A stretch of 64,000 bases of DNA, from NCBI GenBank assembly GCA_020137815.1, contig CM035355.1, positions 6,325,097 to 6,389,096 on the forward strand, read 5' to 3'. Position 1 is the first letter of the stretch. Each line of letters starts with the position of its first letter. Position numbers and translations under genes: made by a program. The notes beneath the pieces were generated by a model, which made no database searches, was not told the origin of the DNA, and saw only the letters and a program-made list of their open reading frames with translations. Origin of the DNA: Hormiphora californensis (lineage: Eukaryota > Ctenophora > Tentaculata > Cydippida > Pleurobrachiidae). This document shows, in pieces, positions 35,946 to 49,239 of the stretch.

Positions 35946-38900
35946 ATGGCGGCTCTATCATCAGCAGGTAAAATCTGAAATCTCGATAACTATCTCTCCT
36001 ATCCAACATCCCAAGAATTGTAAACCCCGCATAGTATAGTCCTAGTCACAACAGAATAGTGTTCTCCTCCCGTTCTCCTAAACCCTCCTTTCCACACTCT
36101 TTCCCAGAGCTAGAGGGGGTGTTCCTAAAGATTGTGAACTGTGAAGCAGATGAAAAACTGGAGGGAATACTCAAAAGATTTCTTGTACCCGTTCTGCTAT
36201 CTACAGCCGATCCAAAACTGATCACCAAGGTTCGAGTCAATTACCATGTGCTGTATAATAGCTCTTTTTCCATACTGACTACCTAAATTGATATAAACAG
36301 TTGTGATAACAACTTTTGTGGTAGCTCCGCACCGTCCACGGTTTTATTTGAGGTCTTAGCAAAACAGCCACGTGAATAAACAGTTGTTACACGAGAGAGG
36401 AGAGGCATAACCACTACGTAACTGCCACATAATAATGCTAACTCCCACCTAACTATTCGACAGGTAAATGAACTGCTGGTGCATATAAACAAGCGTCTCA
36501 ACCTGAGGACTGCAGTCCAGTTACCCCTGCTAGAGTTACTGGATGTCCTACAGGAGAAGAACCTTCCTCCCCTCATCATGGTAGGATTTTAACTTTGGCT
36601 ACCAAAGTTTGGTATGACATCATGTTACCTAAGATTTAGTAGCTCTAATGGGAGAATCTGAGAATGAACAGATCTAACTGGTATTGTTAACTTGACTCTC
36701 TCTCTATCTCTAGTTCTAGCTCTAGTCTTTTGTCACTCCCCACATCATCTCTCAGAATCTGACCGTGCTGTTGGTAAAGAAAGCCTTTGAAAGAATGGAG
36801 CTTACTGAAAGGGTGACAAATACCAATTCAGTGCTAGCAGCTGTTCCTTACAAAACACCCTTCGTTACCAATGTGTGAGTAAATAAGAATTCACTGGAAT
36901 CCTAAAAACCGGCCATTTGCCAATTACCATGTTTGTGGGTGAAAAAAGAGTTGATTTAGAAGTTCAGTGGTAATCAATGTAAACTATATTCCACCCCCGT
37001 TCCAACCCACAACATCACGGTGATGTCATCACCCCACTCCTGCCTCCCGATAATAACATTCTACCATAGGTTGCTATCAATGTTACTGCGATCACTCGGT
37101 GCACTGAAGATCCCCAACTACCGAGAAAAACAGGAGAGCCTCTTCCCTGCCCTGCTCTCCCCTGCTGCGGGTGATTTACAAAACAAGTTGTTCCAGTTTG
37201 CCCTAACAGTTGTGTTGATACCGTACTCAGCCCTGGAGGAGACGAATCCTGATGTTGTGTTTCCATCTCTTGGAAACAAGGCCATCAAAGGTTTGTGTTC
37301 TAGCACGAAAACTGTTGTTATGGTAACGGAATTCCTATGTTCGGTATCCATGGTAACACGTTTTCAGATGTAATCCAGCAGAGTGGAGGGGTAACGGGTG
37401 CTGAATTAGAGGCAGCAAAAACAACTCTGGTAACGTTGGTCAGCTGTGAGATATTCTCCCATCCCCTCGCCACAGCTCTTCTTGTTGCTGCTACAGCCGA
37501 TACACGGTGCAGGTACTATATACTCGTGAGTTTCACTTTCACTAATAGTTTCACTTTCACTAATAGTTTCACTTACACTAATAGTTTCACTTTCACTAAT
37601 AGTTTCACTTTCACTAATAGTTTCACTTTCACATTCTTCTCTCGAATTTCACTGTCAAGACATTTGTTTCAGTGTCTCGGATGCGGCTGAAAGTCGATTA
37701 AAGAAACTGCGAGCTGAGGTTAACTGGGAGAATGCTCGAATTGTAAACCTTCTCTACTCCTTCTATCTTGGTACAGAGAAGATTCCGGCAAACCTAAGAT
37801 CCTCAATGGATCTTCGTGCAGGGTCCCTGAGGTTGCGAATGAAGGTGTTACCTGTACTGGCCACTTCTACACGGGCTTCTAATACTTTCCCACTAAATCT
37901 ACAGGTGAGGAATGGCATGAGTGCAGTATAACGGACACGTTCTTCCTACTTTACTTAAACAAGATTAATTGCATTATGTTCTAACATAATGCTGAATTTC
38001 CCTGCCATGAGAATCTATGGAGAAAGGAAATCATGAACAGATCCGCTGTAGCTATCACACAAACAGTATAGAGCAAATCCTTGTGTTTTAGTAGCACTAA
38101 ATTGCGCGCCACGCCGCCACATTGCGCGCCACACATTTCCTGAAAACGTGCCAATGAAGTGGTTTATGAAGGAGCAGCTCGTAACTGTGTGCGCGCCTCT
38201 TGTTGCTACACCGTTGCCCCTCGCAACTAAAGTGTGACCAAAATGGTCCCTCTACCGATTAGTTAGTATACCAAAATGTCGTTTTCGAATTCTAACCCTG
38301 CTATGCCTTTTTGCAAAGCAAAAAGGCATCCGGGTGAATGCCTTCGGCATTCACCCGGGCAGGGAAAAAATCCACCCATCTCCCCCAATAAACATAAAAA
38401 GTTTCAAAGATAATAATAAGTTACCCAACTATTTCAGGTTATCTACGGTGCACTGTTTAGCTCTGATTCGAATACCCAGCTGCAACACATGGGTGTGGCT
38501 CTAATTCACCGGATATGTGATACGGCCAGTGATGCCGTTATCAAAGCCATCGGTAAGTGCAGCAGCTGAGGAGTTCTAAGTTTGGGAAATTGCCCCAAAT
38601 AGGGACGTGGCTTCGTAACCAAGCTTTCTAAGTTGCCATGCTGTAACACTCGGCCCGGTCCAGAGAGTGTAGTCTTTAGTGGGATGTAAGTTCTAAGGGA
38701 CTTGTTAGTTGTTGTTGAATGTCTATCTGGCGGCGCTGACCCTGTGCTGCCAGATTGTATTGGCGCCGCCAAACAATCGAATGTCGAGTTTTGAGAATAG
38801 AGTTCAGGGGAGATCTTTGTTTCTTTTAGGTTCTACTAACACACATCTAACATGACACACCACTATTATTCAGGGGGAATGGTAAAGCAAGCTTTGTTGA

Positions 38901-41900
38901 AGTTGGTCCAATCAGCACGAGCTTCCGATCTCAAACTTTGTGGCAGGTACATTCTAAACTCTCTCTTCACTTGTTTTATGTGTTACCATGGTAACCGCCT
39001 AGTTACCGCCTAGTTACGATGGTAACAGTTGCTAATGTGTATGTTCTGCAGGTGTTACCTTGGTCTTGGTAAACTCTCGACCCGAGTTCCAGATCTCTTT
39101 TCCAGTGATGTATTCCTATTATCTCTTCTTTTCTCCATGTTAGAACAGGTAACTAGGGTTAACTATGGGGTAACTAAGTGTAACTATGGGTAACTAGGGG
39201 TGACTAATGGTAACTAGGTGTAACTAAGTGTAACTAGGGGTAACTATGTGCAGTAGGTCCTCACTAATATAATATGACTACGACTCTACTCATATCATTG
39301 CCCCTCAGAAGCGGCCCGAGGTATAATAAAACCTGGAATTGGTATTCGAAATCATAGACTTTTGATATTCTTTATAGCATTTTGGGGTGTGAGGAGGCAT
39401 GTTTTAATCAATTTTCAATAGCTACTTTTCATTAATCATCAAACGGTCAATTTAGCACCACTTTCATCCTTTCCCGTCCCTAACTCGTCCTACTAAGTAA
39501 ACCCCCACTCTACCAACATGTCTCTCCGACTTGCCTCGTTCAACCCTCTCTATCTCCACACATAACAGAGGGTTTAAACACCCACACTCCACCAGGAGGA
39601 CAAGGAGATGGTATCAGATCTCAGGGAGGGGCTATTCCTAATGGTAGACGCCTACAAGGGAGTAGTTGGAGGAAGCGAAGAGGGAGTTCTACAGGAGTTA
39701 CTGCTGAAATACATCGATAAAACTGAGAGTGTGTCCTGTTCTGTTGCACTCAGGTTTGTCTTCTGTAATGTGGGTGACCCCCATTGTCTTGACACTCTCT
39801 CACCGCACACCTCGCGATGTCATTCAAGAGAGGGTCATTGTAATAAAATTTTAAGTAGTACCTACTTGATGGAACTTTTGTAAGAGAACTGTCAGGATTT
39901 GCCAACTGGTATTCTAATTCGAATTTATATTCGTCCTAACTTCTAATACATCTCCTCCAGGTTTTCCAACATGCTTCACCCCCTATCCCATATGCCCTCC
40001 CGGTATCTCTGTCTACTCTCCCTATGTTCCAGCAGCCCCCTTGTCACTGAGGAAGCCCGCAGGGGACTCCGACCTTCCGAGAACCAAACACTGCCTGGTA
40101 CGTTCTGGATAAGTTCATTTTCAGGCATTCTGTTAGGAAATTTGAATACTTTCGAATTAATTCGGTGTTTCTGGGACTGGAATATGACAACTACTACGTT
40201 GTGTTGATTGGTAAATTGTATTTCAGAGTTCTCGGCAGTGGTCAGATTCATCTCTAAGAGCTCCAAAGAGCGTCTTGGAACACCATCCCTTTGTTACAAC
40301 GTTGGTACTCGTCGTCTTCCCTTTCATCCCCTGGTCTACATCGGCATTCTGGACTTTCTGGGAACTTGTTTGAAACTTCCGGAGGAGTTGCCACAACAGG
40401 ATCGGTTAGCCGCCCTCCGGACCCTTCTGTCCAATAATAAGGGGATAGTAGAGGGGTATAGAGAGTTGTTGATGGTCGCCTTGGATACGGGGTATCCGGG
40501 GGTTGTACAGAGTGCTGCAATGGAACAATTGTCAGCAATGTATGCTGCTGCGTTACATAGCAACAATCAGGACTCCTCCTTGGAGACACTTAGCAACCAA
40601 GATTCATCCCTTGGAGACACCTAGCAACCAAGATTCATCCTATGGATGTGGATAGCAACCAGGATGCAACCACCACAAAAATGGATTTAGAACTACCTTG
40701 GGCAGTGGTAAGTACTTTTTGTTACTAATCCCGGGTTCTCTACTAATCTCAATCCCCTAGTATTCTACTAACCAGTACCTGAGATATTATATCTCAATCC
40801 CCCTACTAACTAACAAAGATATCCCTTCGCAGGCCAGGTTGACAAGTCCCGTAGTAAAGCTCAGAGAGTGCACTGCCTCCCTTATTGGGGTCTACACCCA
40901 CTCCTGCAAGGGGGACAAGGATTATATTGCATCTTGGATGGGGAAACTTGCCAAGCTACTTGACAGCAAGGTATGTGTTACTATGGAGACAGAGTTTGTT
41001 TGTATGTTGCTATGGAGACAGAGTTTATTGGTTTTGTAGGTTGATATAGCGGAGGGTTGGTAGGTTTTATAGGTCATTCGGTTTTAGAAGGATATGTTTT
41101 TGTGAGGTCTTGTGGGCCGGTCTTGTCAATTGTTTAAGTTATCTCGCACTTATATATTATTTCCACACATTCTGAATTCAATACTCCAACTTTTCCCACT
41201 CTATAGAGTTTTGAGGAACAATCCGGTGCGATCCTGGCAGCAGGGTATCTGATACCAGTGTCACGTGACACCACCTCGACACGGGATCTCCTAACTAGTG
41301 CTGTGGGTCAGTACCTGGAGACAGATCACCAACAGGACGTGTTGGCATGTATTGAGTGGGCCGCCAGTAGGTGTGATCTAGGAGAGGTGGCTGGGGAGGA
41401 GTTCTTGAAGCAGCTACACGGCAATCTCATACGGTATTTAGTTGGTTGTTCATTAGTTCTGTAGGGGTCACTAAGGAAACAAAACGAGGCAGGTGAGTAG
41501 AACTTCGCTCCTAATAAAAGGCTGCAATAAAAGGCTGCAGAAAAAGGCTGCAATAAAAGGCTGCAATAAAAGGCTGCAATAAAAGGCTGCAATAAAAGGC
41601 TGCAATAAAAGGCTGCAATAAAAGGCTGCAGAAAAAGGCTGCAATAAAAGGCTGCAATAAAAGGCTGCAAGGGATCACGTATCTAACCAGACTAAAGCGG
41701 GGAATAGACCGAATCGTCCTACCCTAATAGTGTTTCGTATCACGTATCGGCTGTAGAGAGACCGAATCACCCTCCCCTAATTATAGTGATTCGTGTCACG
41801 TATCCAACTAGACCATATGCGATAGAGACCGAGATAGAGAGCGAGTACGAGTGAGAACTGAGAGAGTGAAAAATCAGAATCACGGTATGGTATCACGTAC

Positions 41901-44900
41901 CATGGTATCCTCTAATGAAAAGCGGTTACCAATTGACAATGAGACCTCATCGGTCCCGATACGTGATTCTCTACCGCTATGTATTCTCCATTAGTCTTTC
42001 CGTATCGATCAACGATTCAGTAGAGGTAGTCAGTAACTACTGAGAGTGTTGGTTAATTAAATGAAAGGCGGTTACCTATAATTTCACCTAATCGGTGCCA
42101 AATGCCAATACGTGATTACTGATTTTCTACCGTTATTCGCCAATAGTTTTTATGTACACAATTCAGTAGAGCGGAATCACACATAATACTATGATAGGTG
42201 AACCAAGTGGTTGGGTGGTTCACCTGTCATTGTGCTACACGCTCAATCAATGGATCTATCGTACCGGTAGGTACTAGGTAGCTACCTCATTAGACCAACA
42301 CTCTCAGTAGTTACTGACTACCTCTACTGAATCGTGGATCGATACGGAAAGACTAATGGAGAATACATAGCGGTAGAGAATCACGTATCGGGACCGATGA
42401 GGTCTCATTGTCAATTGGTAACCGCTTTTCATTAGAGGATACCATGGTACGTGATACCATACCGTGATTCTGATTTTTCACTCTCTCAGTTCTCACTCGT
42501 ACTCGCTCTCTATCTCGGTCTCTATCGCATATGGTCTAGTTGGATACGTGACACGAATCACTATAATTAGGGGATGGTGATTCGGTCTCTCTACAGCCGA
42601 TACGTGATACGAAACACTATTATGGTAGGATGATTCGGTCTATCCCCCGCTTTAGTCTGGTTGGATACGTGATCCCTTGCAGCCTTTTATTGCAGCCTTT
42701 TATTGCAGCCTTTTATTGCAGCCTTTTATTGCAGCCTTTTATTGCAGCCTTTTTCTGCAGCCTTTTATTGCAGCCTTTTATTAGGAGCGAAGTTCTACTC
42801 ACCTGCCAAAACGATTGACCAAAATTTCCTAATTGTTTCGTTTCCTAATCGTTTCCCAATCTTTAAATTTGTATACCTTATCATGTCTGTATTTCCAGGT
42901 TGATTGGTAAGACTAAGGAAGAGAGACAGTTGATTCCCCTAGTTCGAGCCTTGTGTTATCTGCACGTTCACAATAGTAAACTCGATATTGGGGAAACATT
43001 GACGGTCATATTCCGGACAAGCAAGCTAAATCTTATCAAACTTAATTTTGTGATTGGTAAGCTACAGTTTCACGATCGATTATTTGCTTTAACCATTGTC
43101 CATCTTACCCTTTCACTCCCTCTCTCTCATATCTGCTCGTCTCACTCACTCCCTCTATCCTGACATTTCTCTCCCATTTCACCCTTCTCTCCCCCAGGTC
43201 GAGTTCTTGCAATCCTCTCCTCCGGCAGAGGCTGCCCTGATGCTCTACCTGACATCTTGTCACTGACCAAGGAGTCCAGTAGCCCAGCCGAACCCTTCTG
43301 TACCGGGTATGTGTTCGATTGATAGAACCGCAATAATCCTAGGACCTCTATAGAGGTTTGGGATCTTTCTCTTTTACTATCTTTCTATCATTTTTACTGA
43401 TAACATCTCTCTTGTGAAGCCTGAAACTGGCATCAGTGCACCCATTTGGTCAGGTTTCTGTACCTCTACACCCTGTTTTAGTATCAGCCTGTTTGATACT
43501 ATCTCGGATTGTCTAGGTTTAATACATCCTCTCACACACAGGTTGATACTATCTCGGATTGTCCGGGAGTACGTGTTATCAGATGTGAGGGAGTGTGAGG
43601 TTCAAGGTGCATCCATCTGGCTGCTGTCCACTTTGAAACACTCAACTGACACCAAAACAGTAGGCGAGTATAGGTTGGATTTGCAACAAGCTCTTACCAT
43701 GCTACTCTCTTCTAAAGACCAGATAACTCAGGTAATGGTTTGTTACCTTGGTTACAATATGAAATAATGGTAACGATGGTAACCATAGTTCTGTTTATTT
43801 TCCTGCCCATTGGTTCCATCCGATAAGTTTTTGATATAGAAATAATTCAACCCTCCCATCCATTCTATCAGGAGATAGCATCGGAGGGTTTGGCGCTACT
43901 TTACAACAGTTCTGATAGCAGTACTAAAGCAGCTCTTCTCTCCATGCTCAATGGATCTCTATCCAATGAGACAGCTAAACACCGGGACGTTACCACAGAC
44001 ACCAAGATTTTCTCCTCGGAGGAATTCGGGAAACTATCCAGTAAGTTTACTCTCTCTATCTCTTTTCTCACAAGGGGATTCACGTCTTGTGACCAACTCC
44101 TGAAGTAGTACTATACTCCGTCTAGTGTATAAATCTGACACAAAAATTATGGGGGGGGGGGGTGCAGCCCAAAAAAAACCAACCATACCCTGGATTTTCA
44201 AAAGTGTTGATTTTTTTTGGTCGTTTTTGATTTTTTTTGATTTTTTTTGGTCGTTTTTGATTTTTTTTAATTTTTTTTGGTCGTTTTTGATTTTTTTTGA
44301 TCTTTTTTGATTTTTTTTGGTCGTTTTTGATTTTTTTTGATCTTTTTTGATTTTTTTTGATCGTTTTTGATTTTTTTTGTTGAATTTTTTTGATCGTTTT
44401 TGATTTTTTTTGATATTTTTTGAATTTTTTTGATCGTTTTTGATTTTATTTGATCGTTTTTGATTTTTTTAATTTTTTTTGATATTTTTTGAATTTTTTT
44501 GATCGTTTTTGATTTTATTTGATCGTTTTTGATTTTTTTTGAACTTTTTTGTTCAATTAAAAAAAATCAAAAACGATCATAAAAATTCAAAAACGATCAA
44601 AAAAATTCAAAAAAATTCAAAAAAAATAAAAAACGATCAAAAAAAATCAAAAAAGATCAAAAAAAATCAAAAACGACCAAAAAAATCAAAAACGACCAAA
44701 AAAAATCAAAAACGACCAAAAAAAATCAAAAACGACCAAAAAAAATCAAAGAAATTTCAACCAAAAAAAAACCAAAAAAAACCAACCATACCCTGGGTTT
44801 CGGAAAAAGTTTGAATTTTTTTGGGGCTGCACCCCCCCCCCCCCCCCCCCCCCAATTATCAATCCAGTATACTTTGTTGCAACTATGCTAATTCTCCACA

Positions 44901-47900
44901 GAAAACATGGGAGGAGGTAGTCTGACAACCTACAAAGAACTCTGCTCCCTTGCTAGTGATATGAATCAACCTGAAATGATCTACCAGGTACCAACTGCTG
45001 TGTGGGTATCTGATGGGTATGACAAAAGGAATAGGGTGGAGCCTGTGGGCTGGAAGAAAAGTTGTACTTGTAAGGGAGTTGACAGGAATCGCAGGGGGTT
45101 GGGATCAATCTGGGTAGAGGGTACAGAACACTAGTTTGTCGCGCGAGCACTGGGGAACAGTTTACCTAACCGGCCCTTTCCCTACAGTTTATGCACCTGG
45201 CTAACAGGAGTGCCATCTGGCAGGATAGGATGGGTGCTGCATTTGGGGTGGCGCATCTTGTAAAGAGTGCTGGAAAGGAATTGGAACCCTTCCTAGCTCG
45301 CATCATACCTCGAATGTACCGGTATGTGCAATGTTCTTCACTTTCATTTGGTTTCTCTAGAGTCTTATCTTTAGGCATTCAAATTGAACTATCTCCCACC
45401 TCACACCTCGATGATTTCCCGAGTCTCGCTGTTAATTCATCGCACAGCTAGCTAATTACCTACATAACTAATTTCCCGAGTTCCAAGACCTTCTAATCCC
45501 TGAATTCCCAGGTACAAGTTTGACCCGAATGTACACGTGCAACTGTCCATGGAGAGTATCTGGTGCAGTGTCGTCAGTAAACCAACGGAAACTGTTAATC
45601 GGTTAGTAGCGGAGAACGATGTATCATATCAATTGATTGTGTAGTTCTCGAATTGACCATTACGGCCGTTACATAAGATACTAAATTTTGCATGGTTAGG
45701 GAGATCTCCTATCCTCACATCCCCCCTCCCCAGGTATCTGGTTGAGATAATATCTGATATCAAGGAGAATCTCCACCACAAATACTGGAGGAACAGGGAG
45801 TCAGCATCCAATGCTCTTAGGGAGGTCATTAGAACTCGAGTTAGAGATGATATGATCCTGGGTGAGATACCACTCTATTGGGAAATGACACTGAGACTGC
45901 TTGATGATGTGAAGGAGAGTGTGAGACAGAGTGCTGCTAAAACTACAGGTAAATATGGGTGGTGTCACTGGTGTTCAACATTCATATTCTGAAGAGGGTC
46001 AGGCTCGAAACATAAAATAGTCATGCCGTGCACGTCCTATCTGTCGGAGCTAGACTCCTTTTAGATTTCTTCAATTTGCTCGAGGTCTCTGGTACCGGAC
46101 AACAAACGTCAGAAAGCCCTACTCACTCTTCCCCTCCTTCACACAGAGACCCTCAGCAAAGTCAGTATCTCTGCATGTAAGCCCGATCAGGGTGCCAGGG
46201 GAACCCGTGCCATCTCGGCCATCCTACCCGTTCTCCTGGAGAAAGGAGTGAATTCTCCCGTTGCTGGGATACAATCCGTTGCCATGGATACGGTAATGAA
46301 GATATGTGAGAACACTGGAGATCTCCTTGCAGATCATGTTACAGTTCTAATTCCGGCTCTAATTACAGCTTCTGTTAATGTTGAACCAAAGGTCTTGGGA
46401 CAGGTAATCAATGAATAACGTGACTTGCAATTGACACAGTGCCAAGATCTAACCACTACTACCTTCCTCAATTCTCATAGTACTTTTGACTTCTTTTTCC
46501 AAATTCTCATAGTGTCATTCCAAGTCCCATTCTTACTACTATTGTCCCTTCCTATTCAGGCTGCAACAATGTACAGTGGCGTTGAGGACAACAGGGAGAA
46601 AATGGAATCTATACGTACTGAATTCCTGCTATCATCTCCTCTAGCCAGAGTCCTGGAACAATCAGTGAAGTGTGTCAAGACAGAGACTCTGGGGGCTCTG
46701 ATTCCCTCCCTGGCATCACTGGTTAAGGGTCTGATAGGTCTACCACCCCGGGTTCTACTTCTTCACACTGTGACACTCCTAACCTCCTACCAACAGAGTT
46801 AGTATACTCAATGGGGGTTCTGGGGAGAGGGGGGCAACAGAGTGAGTCCAGGGGTTGCTATAGAAACGGCGGTTGCTATAGAAATAGAGTGAGTACTCGG
46901 GGTAAAATCCCTTGCAGGTTTATACTCTCTATGAATATCCTGGTGTTCAGGAATGAAAGCTACATACATCTCTCCTTTAGGAATGAAAGCTACCACTCTC
47001 TCCCTCAGGTGAAATGACGCCCCACGTTGGGAAGATGCTGGGTTCCATATTCCCTCTTCTACTCGACAGAACAGCAGTGATCAGAAGCAAAACCGTCAAT
47101 GCAGTGGCAATCCTTGCGAGGTAAGCAGCAGAGAGAAGCAGGAAGGGGACAAAATAGGCTTGAACAAGAGACAGAATCTGAATCGAGATGACATGAAAGG
47201 AGAAAGAAACACCCATCTATCCCTAAATTTCACTACTCCGCCCCCCTCATCTCTAACCTCTCCATCAGATACGCCAAGAGTAGCACGATAGAGAACATCT
47301 TGACCCGGCTACGTGGCTGGTACATGGACAAGGATGACGTCACGCGTTACGTCACAGCCACCCTTCTCTACAAAATGTGTAACACCTCTCCAGAGCAACT
47401 GATACCCGTGTATAACCTTGTCGTTCCTCTCGTTCAAATAGGTGAGGATCAGAGTTTCAGAGTCCATACTTCCAAACCCGGCCTTGTGAATGTGGTATGG
47501 AATCAGGAATTCCAGGGTCCTTGATCAGAGTGATTATTGACTATTGAGCTAGAATTGAATGAAAAATTATATGGATATTATCTTGACACATAACAAATGT
47601 CCTCCTCAGGCCGGCACAGTGCGGTATCAGATGAGAAATCTCAGTGGGAAATGGTTTGGCTCGAACTGGGAGTGAGTGACCAAGCATGCCTCCTCCAATA
47701 CCATCTCGAAATATCGACTCTCTCCATCTCCCTACTAACCTCATCATCATGGCCTCAACGGGCCCAAGGTGCGGCCTGCCTGGGAACCTTAGCACGGACC
47801 CTAACCACCTCCTACCCTGTGGAAACCCTAACCTCCAACACTGGTGCACTAATTGAAGCTGCTGCAGGGAGAGTATACCCTGGGAAGGGGACGGTACTGG

Positions 47901-48622
47901 GAGCTCTGGCTGATACTACCTGCCACAATTCATCACAAGTGGATAGTGTGGTTGAGGTGTTGTTGAGAGAGGCGCGGAAGAAGGATAAGGAGTACGTTGC
48001 TGAGGTTATGAAGTCGTTTGGGAGGTTATTGAAGAGTGGATCTGCTGGGGACCAGTGGACCGTTGTTTGGGATCTTACTCTCCCTCATCTGACACCAAAA
48101 CAGCCTGAAGACGATGAGGAGAAGGATGAGGAGGAGATGAAGGAAGAGCCAGGACCTGTTATAATACAAACGGAGCTGCATGAGGCATCCATCCGGTTAC
48201 TAGAAGCAGCTTGGCCTGGGTGTGACACTAAAGAGGACCACTTCGTTGAATCGTCCACTCTCCTTTCTAACCTGTTTAGAACATGTACCTGGCAGAAACA
48301 GCCTGTGTTGTTGTCTGCCCTCGGTGTCCTGATTAAAGAGTCCAAAGAGTTGGAAAGTGGTAAACTGTCCTCCGGTATGGAGGTGTGTTTAACACAGATC
48401 ATGAGAGGTGTAGATGATGTTAAACATCAACATGTTAGGCTGTCTGCCATTAAACTGACGATGTCTGTGTTAGAGCTGACCGGAAAGAGAGGTTTCACCC
48501 TTAGTTCCGGTACCCTAGAGACTGTTCTCACCCATTTCAGAGACCAAGTTAGTAGTGAGGGAAATCAGAACTTGAAATCTCTGGGAATTGAAGTTGTGAC
48601 GCTTATTGAACAGATTTTGTAG
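35946..48622 (+). CDS. ECPAS: Proteasome adaptor and scaffold protein ECM29
   Basis: Twenty-eight exons totalling about 1780 residues (vertebrate about 1845). Exon starts are 35946, 36108, 36464, 36756, 37070, 37368, 37673, 38438, 38874, 39052, 39596, 39961, 40227, 40833, 41207, 42899, 43198, 43542, 43872, 44902, 45188, 45512, 45734, 46147, 46560, 47009, 47269 and 47610-48622. Signature stretches in order are NELLVHINKRLNLRTAVQLP, KIPNYREKQESLFPAL, TYKELCSLASDMNQPEMIYQ, FMHLANRSAIWQDRMGAAFG, RYKFDPNVHVQLSMESIW, LRGWYMDKDD and the HEAT-rich C-terminus. ECM29 tethers the 26S proteasome to membranes and motors and stabilises or disassembles it under stress. All junctions are in phase except inside exon 13 (40227-40707), where a short SNQDSSLET-like repeat at about 40560-40650 meets an in-frame TAG at 40622 and the downstream frame differs by one base. 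Confidence 0.9.
37531..37632. repeat. 18-bp minisatellite in an ECPAS intron
   Basis: The unit TTTCACTTTCACTAATAG is repeated about six times with small changes. Confidence 0.9.
38304..38358. other. Twin hairpins in an ECPAS intron
   Basis: TGCCTTTTTGC-AAA-GCAAAAAGGCA (38304-38328) is followed at once by a 29-base stem with a TTCG loop (38330-38358, arms CCGGGTGAATGCC / GGCATTCACCCGG). A similar pair lies at 61693-61751. Confidence 0.85.
41488..42807. mobile_element. 1.32-kb foldback element with 7-bp target duplication, in an ECPAS intron
   Basis: The ends GGCAGGTGAGTAGAACTTCG and their complement are flanked by AAAACGA on both sides (41481-41487 and 42808-42814). Arms of roughly 500-560 bp are near-perfect inverted copies around a unique centre of about 230 bp (42055-42290). 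Next to the ends lies a tandem array of TAAAAGGCTGCAA (about 12 copies on the left, about 8 on the right). No transposase is seen; ORFs of the MQPFIAAFYCSLL type come only from the array. It is probably non-autonomous. Confidence 0.9.
43493..43563 (+). repeat. Copy of the ECPAS exon-18 start in the upstream intron
   Basis: TTGATACTATCTCGGATTGT occurs at 43493 in the intron and again at 43543 at the real exon start, 50 bp apart. The intronic copy has no AG directly before it. Confidence 0.9.
44151..44853. mobile_element. 703-bp hairpin element of TTTTGATCGTTTTTGA repeats with 6-bp target duplication
   Basis: A G-run plus TGCAGCCC at the left end mirrors GGGGCTGCA plus a C-run at the right. 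AATTAT flanks both sides (44145-44150 and 44854-44859). Inside, T-rich arms (TTTTTTGATCGTTTTTGAT units) face complementary A-rich arms around about 44560. ACCAACCATACCCTGG occurs near both ends in the same orientation. Lys/Asn-rich and Phe-rich ORFs here are artefacts. It sits in an ECPAS intron. Confidence 0.85.
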
Positions 48623-49014
48623 GAATTTTGTGGTCTTTGTAAGTTGTCTGTGTATGTAATATAGAAGTTTGATATTTGCTTGAAACCGGAAAATTTCAAT
48701 TTGTTTTCCGGGAAAACGCGTTCAACTCCTTTGGCCCAAAGTTTGGGTATAATACTGCCCCATCTTTCAATCAGTAACTTAGTTACTAGGGAGAGAAAGT
48801 CAAGTGTTTCTGTTATGTATAGCCAAAAAAATCGCACATTCCCTGACCGTACCAGTGGTCTTTTTTATCAGTCCCCTGTCGTCAAATATTGGATAGCAAG
48901 TGCGCGCGTTTTATTTGCGCGTTTCACAGCGCGCGCCTTTTTCAGGTTGTTTATAGATATATAATAAAAAAATTCAAGTTTCAAAAATCCTGAAATTTTA
49001 AAAGTTTCAAAAAA

Positions 49015-49239
49015 TAGGGATCCCTAATAAAGTTGTGACTTGTCACCAAACATGTGGTTCCCGTGGCGGCGCGGCTTCAAAATGCGCGATTGTAACTTGT
49101 CACCGCATGGTTTACGCCGCGCCGCAGCTACGCGCAGTGGGAACCACGTGCGTTTTGGTACGCGCACACGCGGTGACAAGTCACAACCGCGCCTCCGCAA
49201 GACTACAGTGACAAGTCACAACTTTATTAGGGATCCCTA
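49015..49239. mobile_element. 225-bp MITE with 32-bp terminal inverted repeats
   Basis: TAGGGATCCCTAATAAAGTT at the left end is matched by its complement at 49208-49239, the pairing extending through GTGACTTGTCAC. Sub-terminal copies of TTGTAACTTGTCACCGC and GCGGTGACAAGTCACAA add inner pairing. No coding capacity. Confidence 0.85.

Noticed and set aside
41326-42903. MQPFIAAFYCSLL ORFs
   Set aside because: Translation of the 13-bp tandem repeats in the foldback element arms.
44125-44928. Lys/Asn-rich and Phe-rich ORFs
   Set aside because: Translation of A/T-rich hairpin repeats inside an ECPAS intron.
35946-48622. GCN1 as the identity of the large HEAT gene
   Set aside because: Considered first because of size and HEAT repeats, but the N-terminus and the TYKELCSLASD / LRGWYMDKDD stretches match ECM29.
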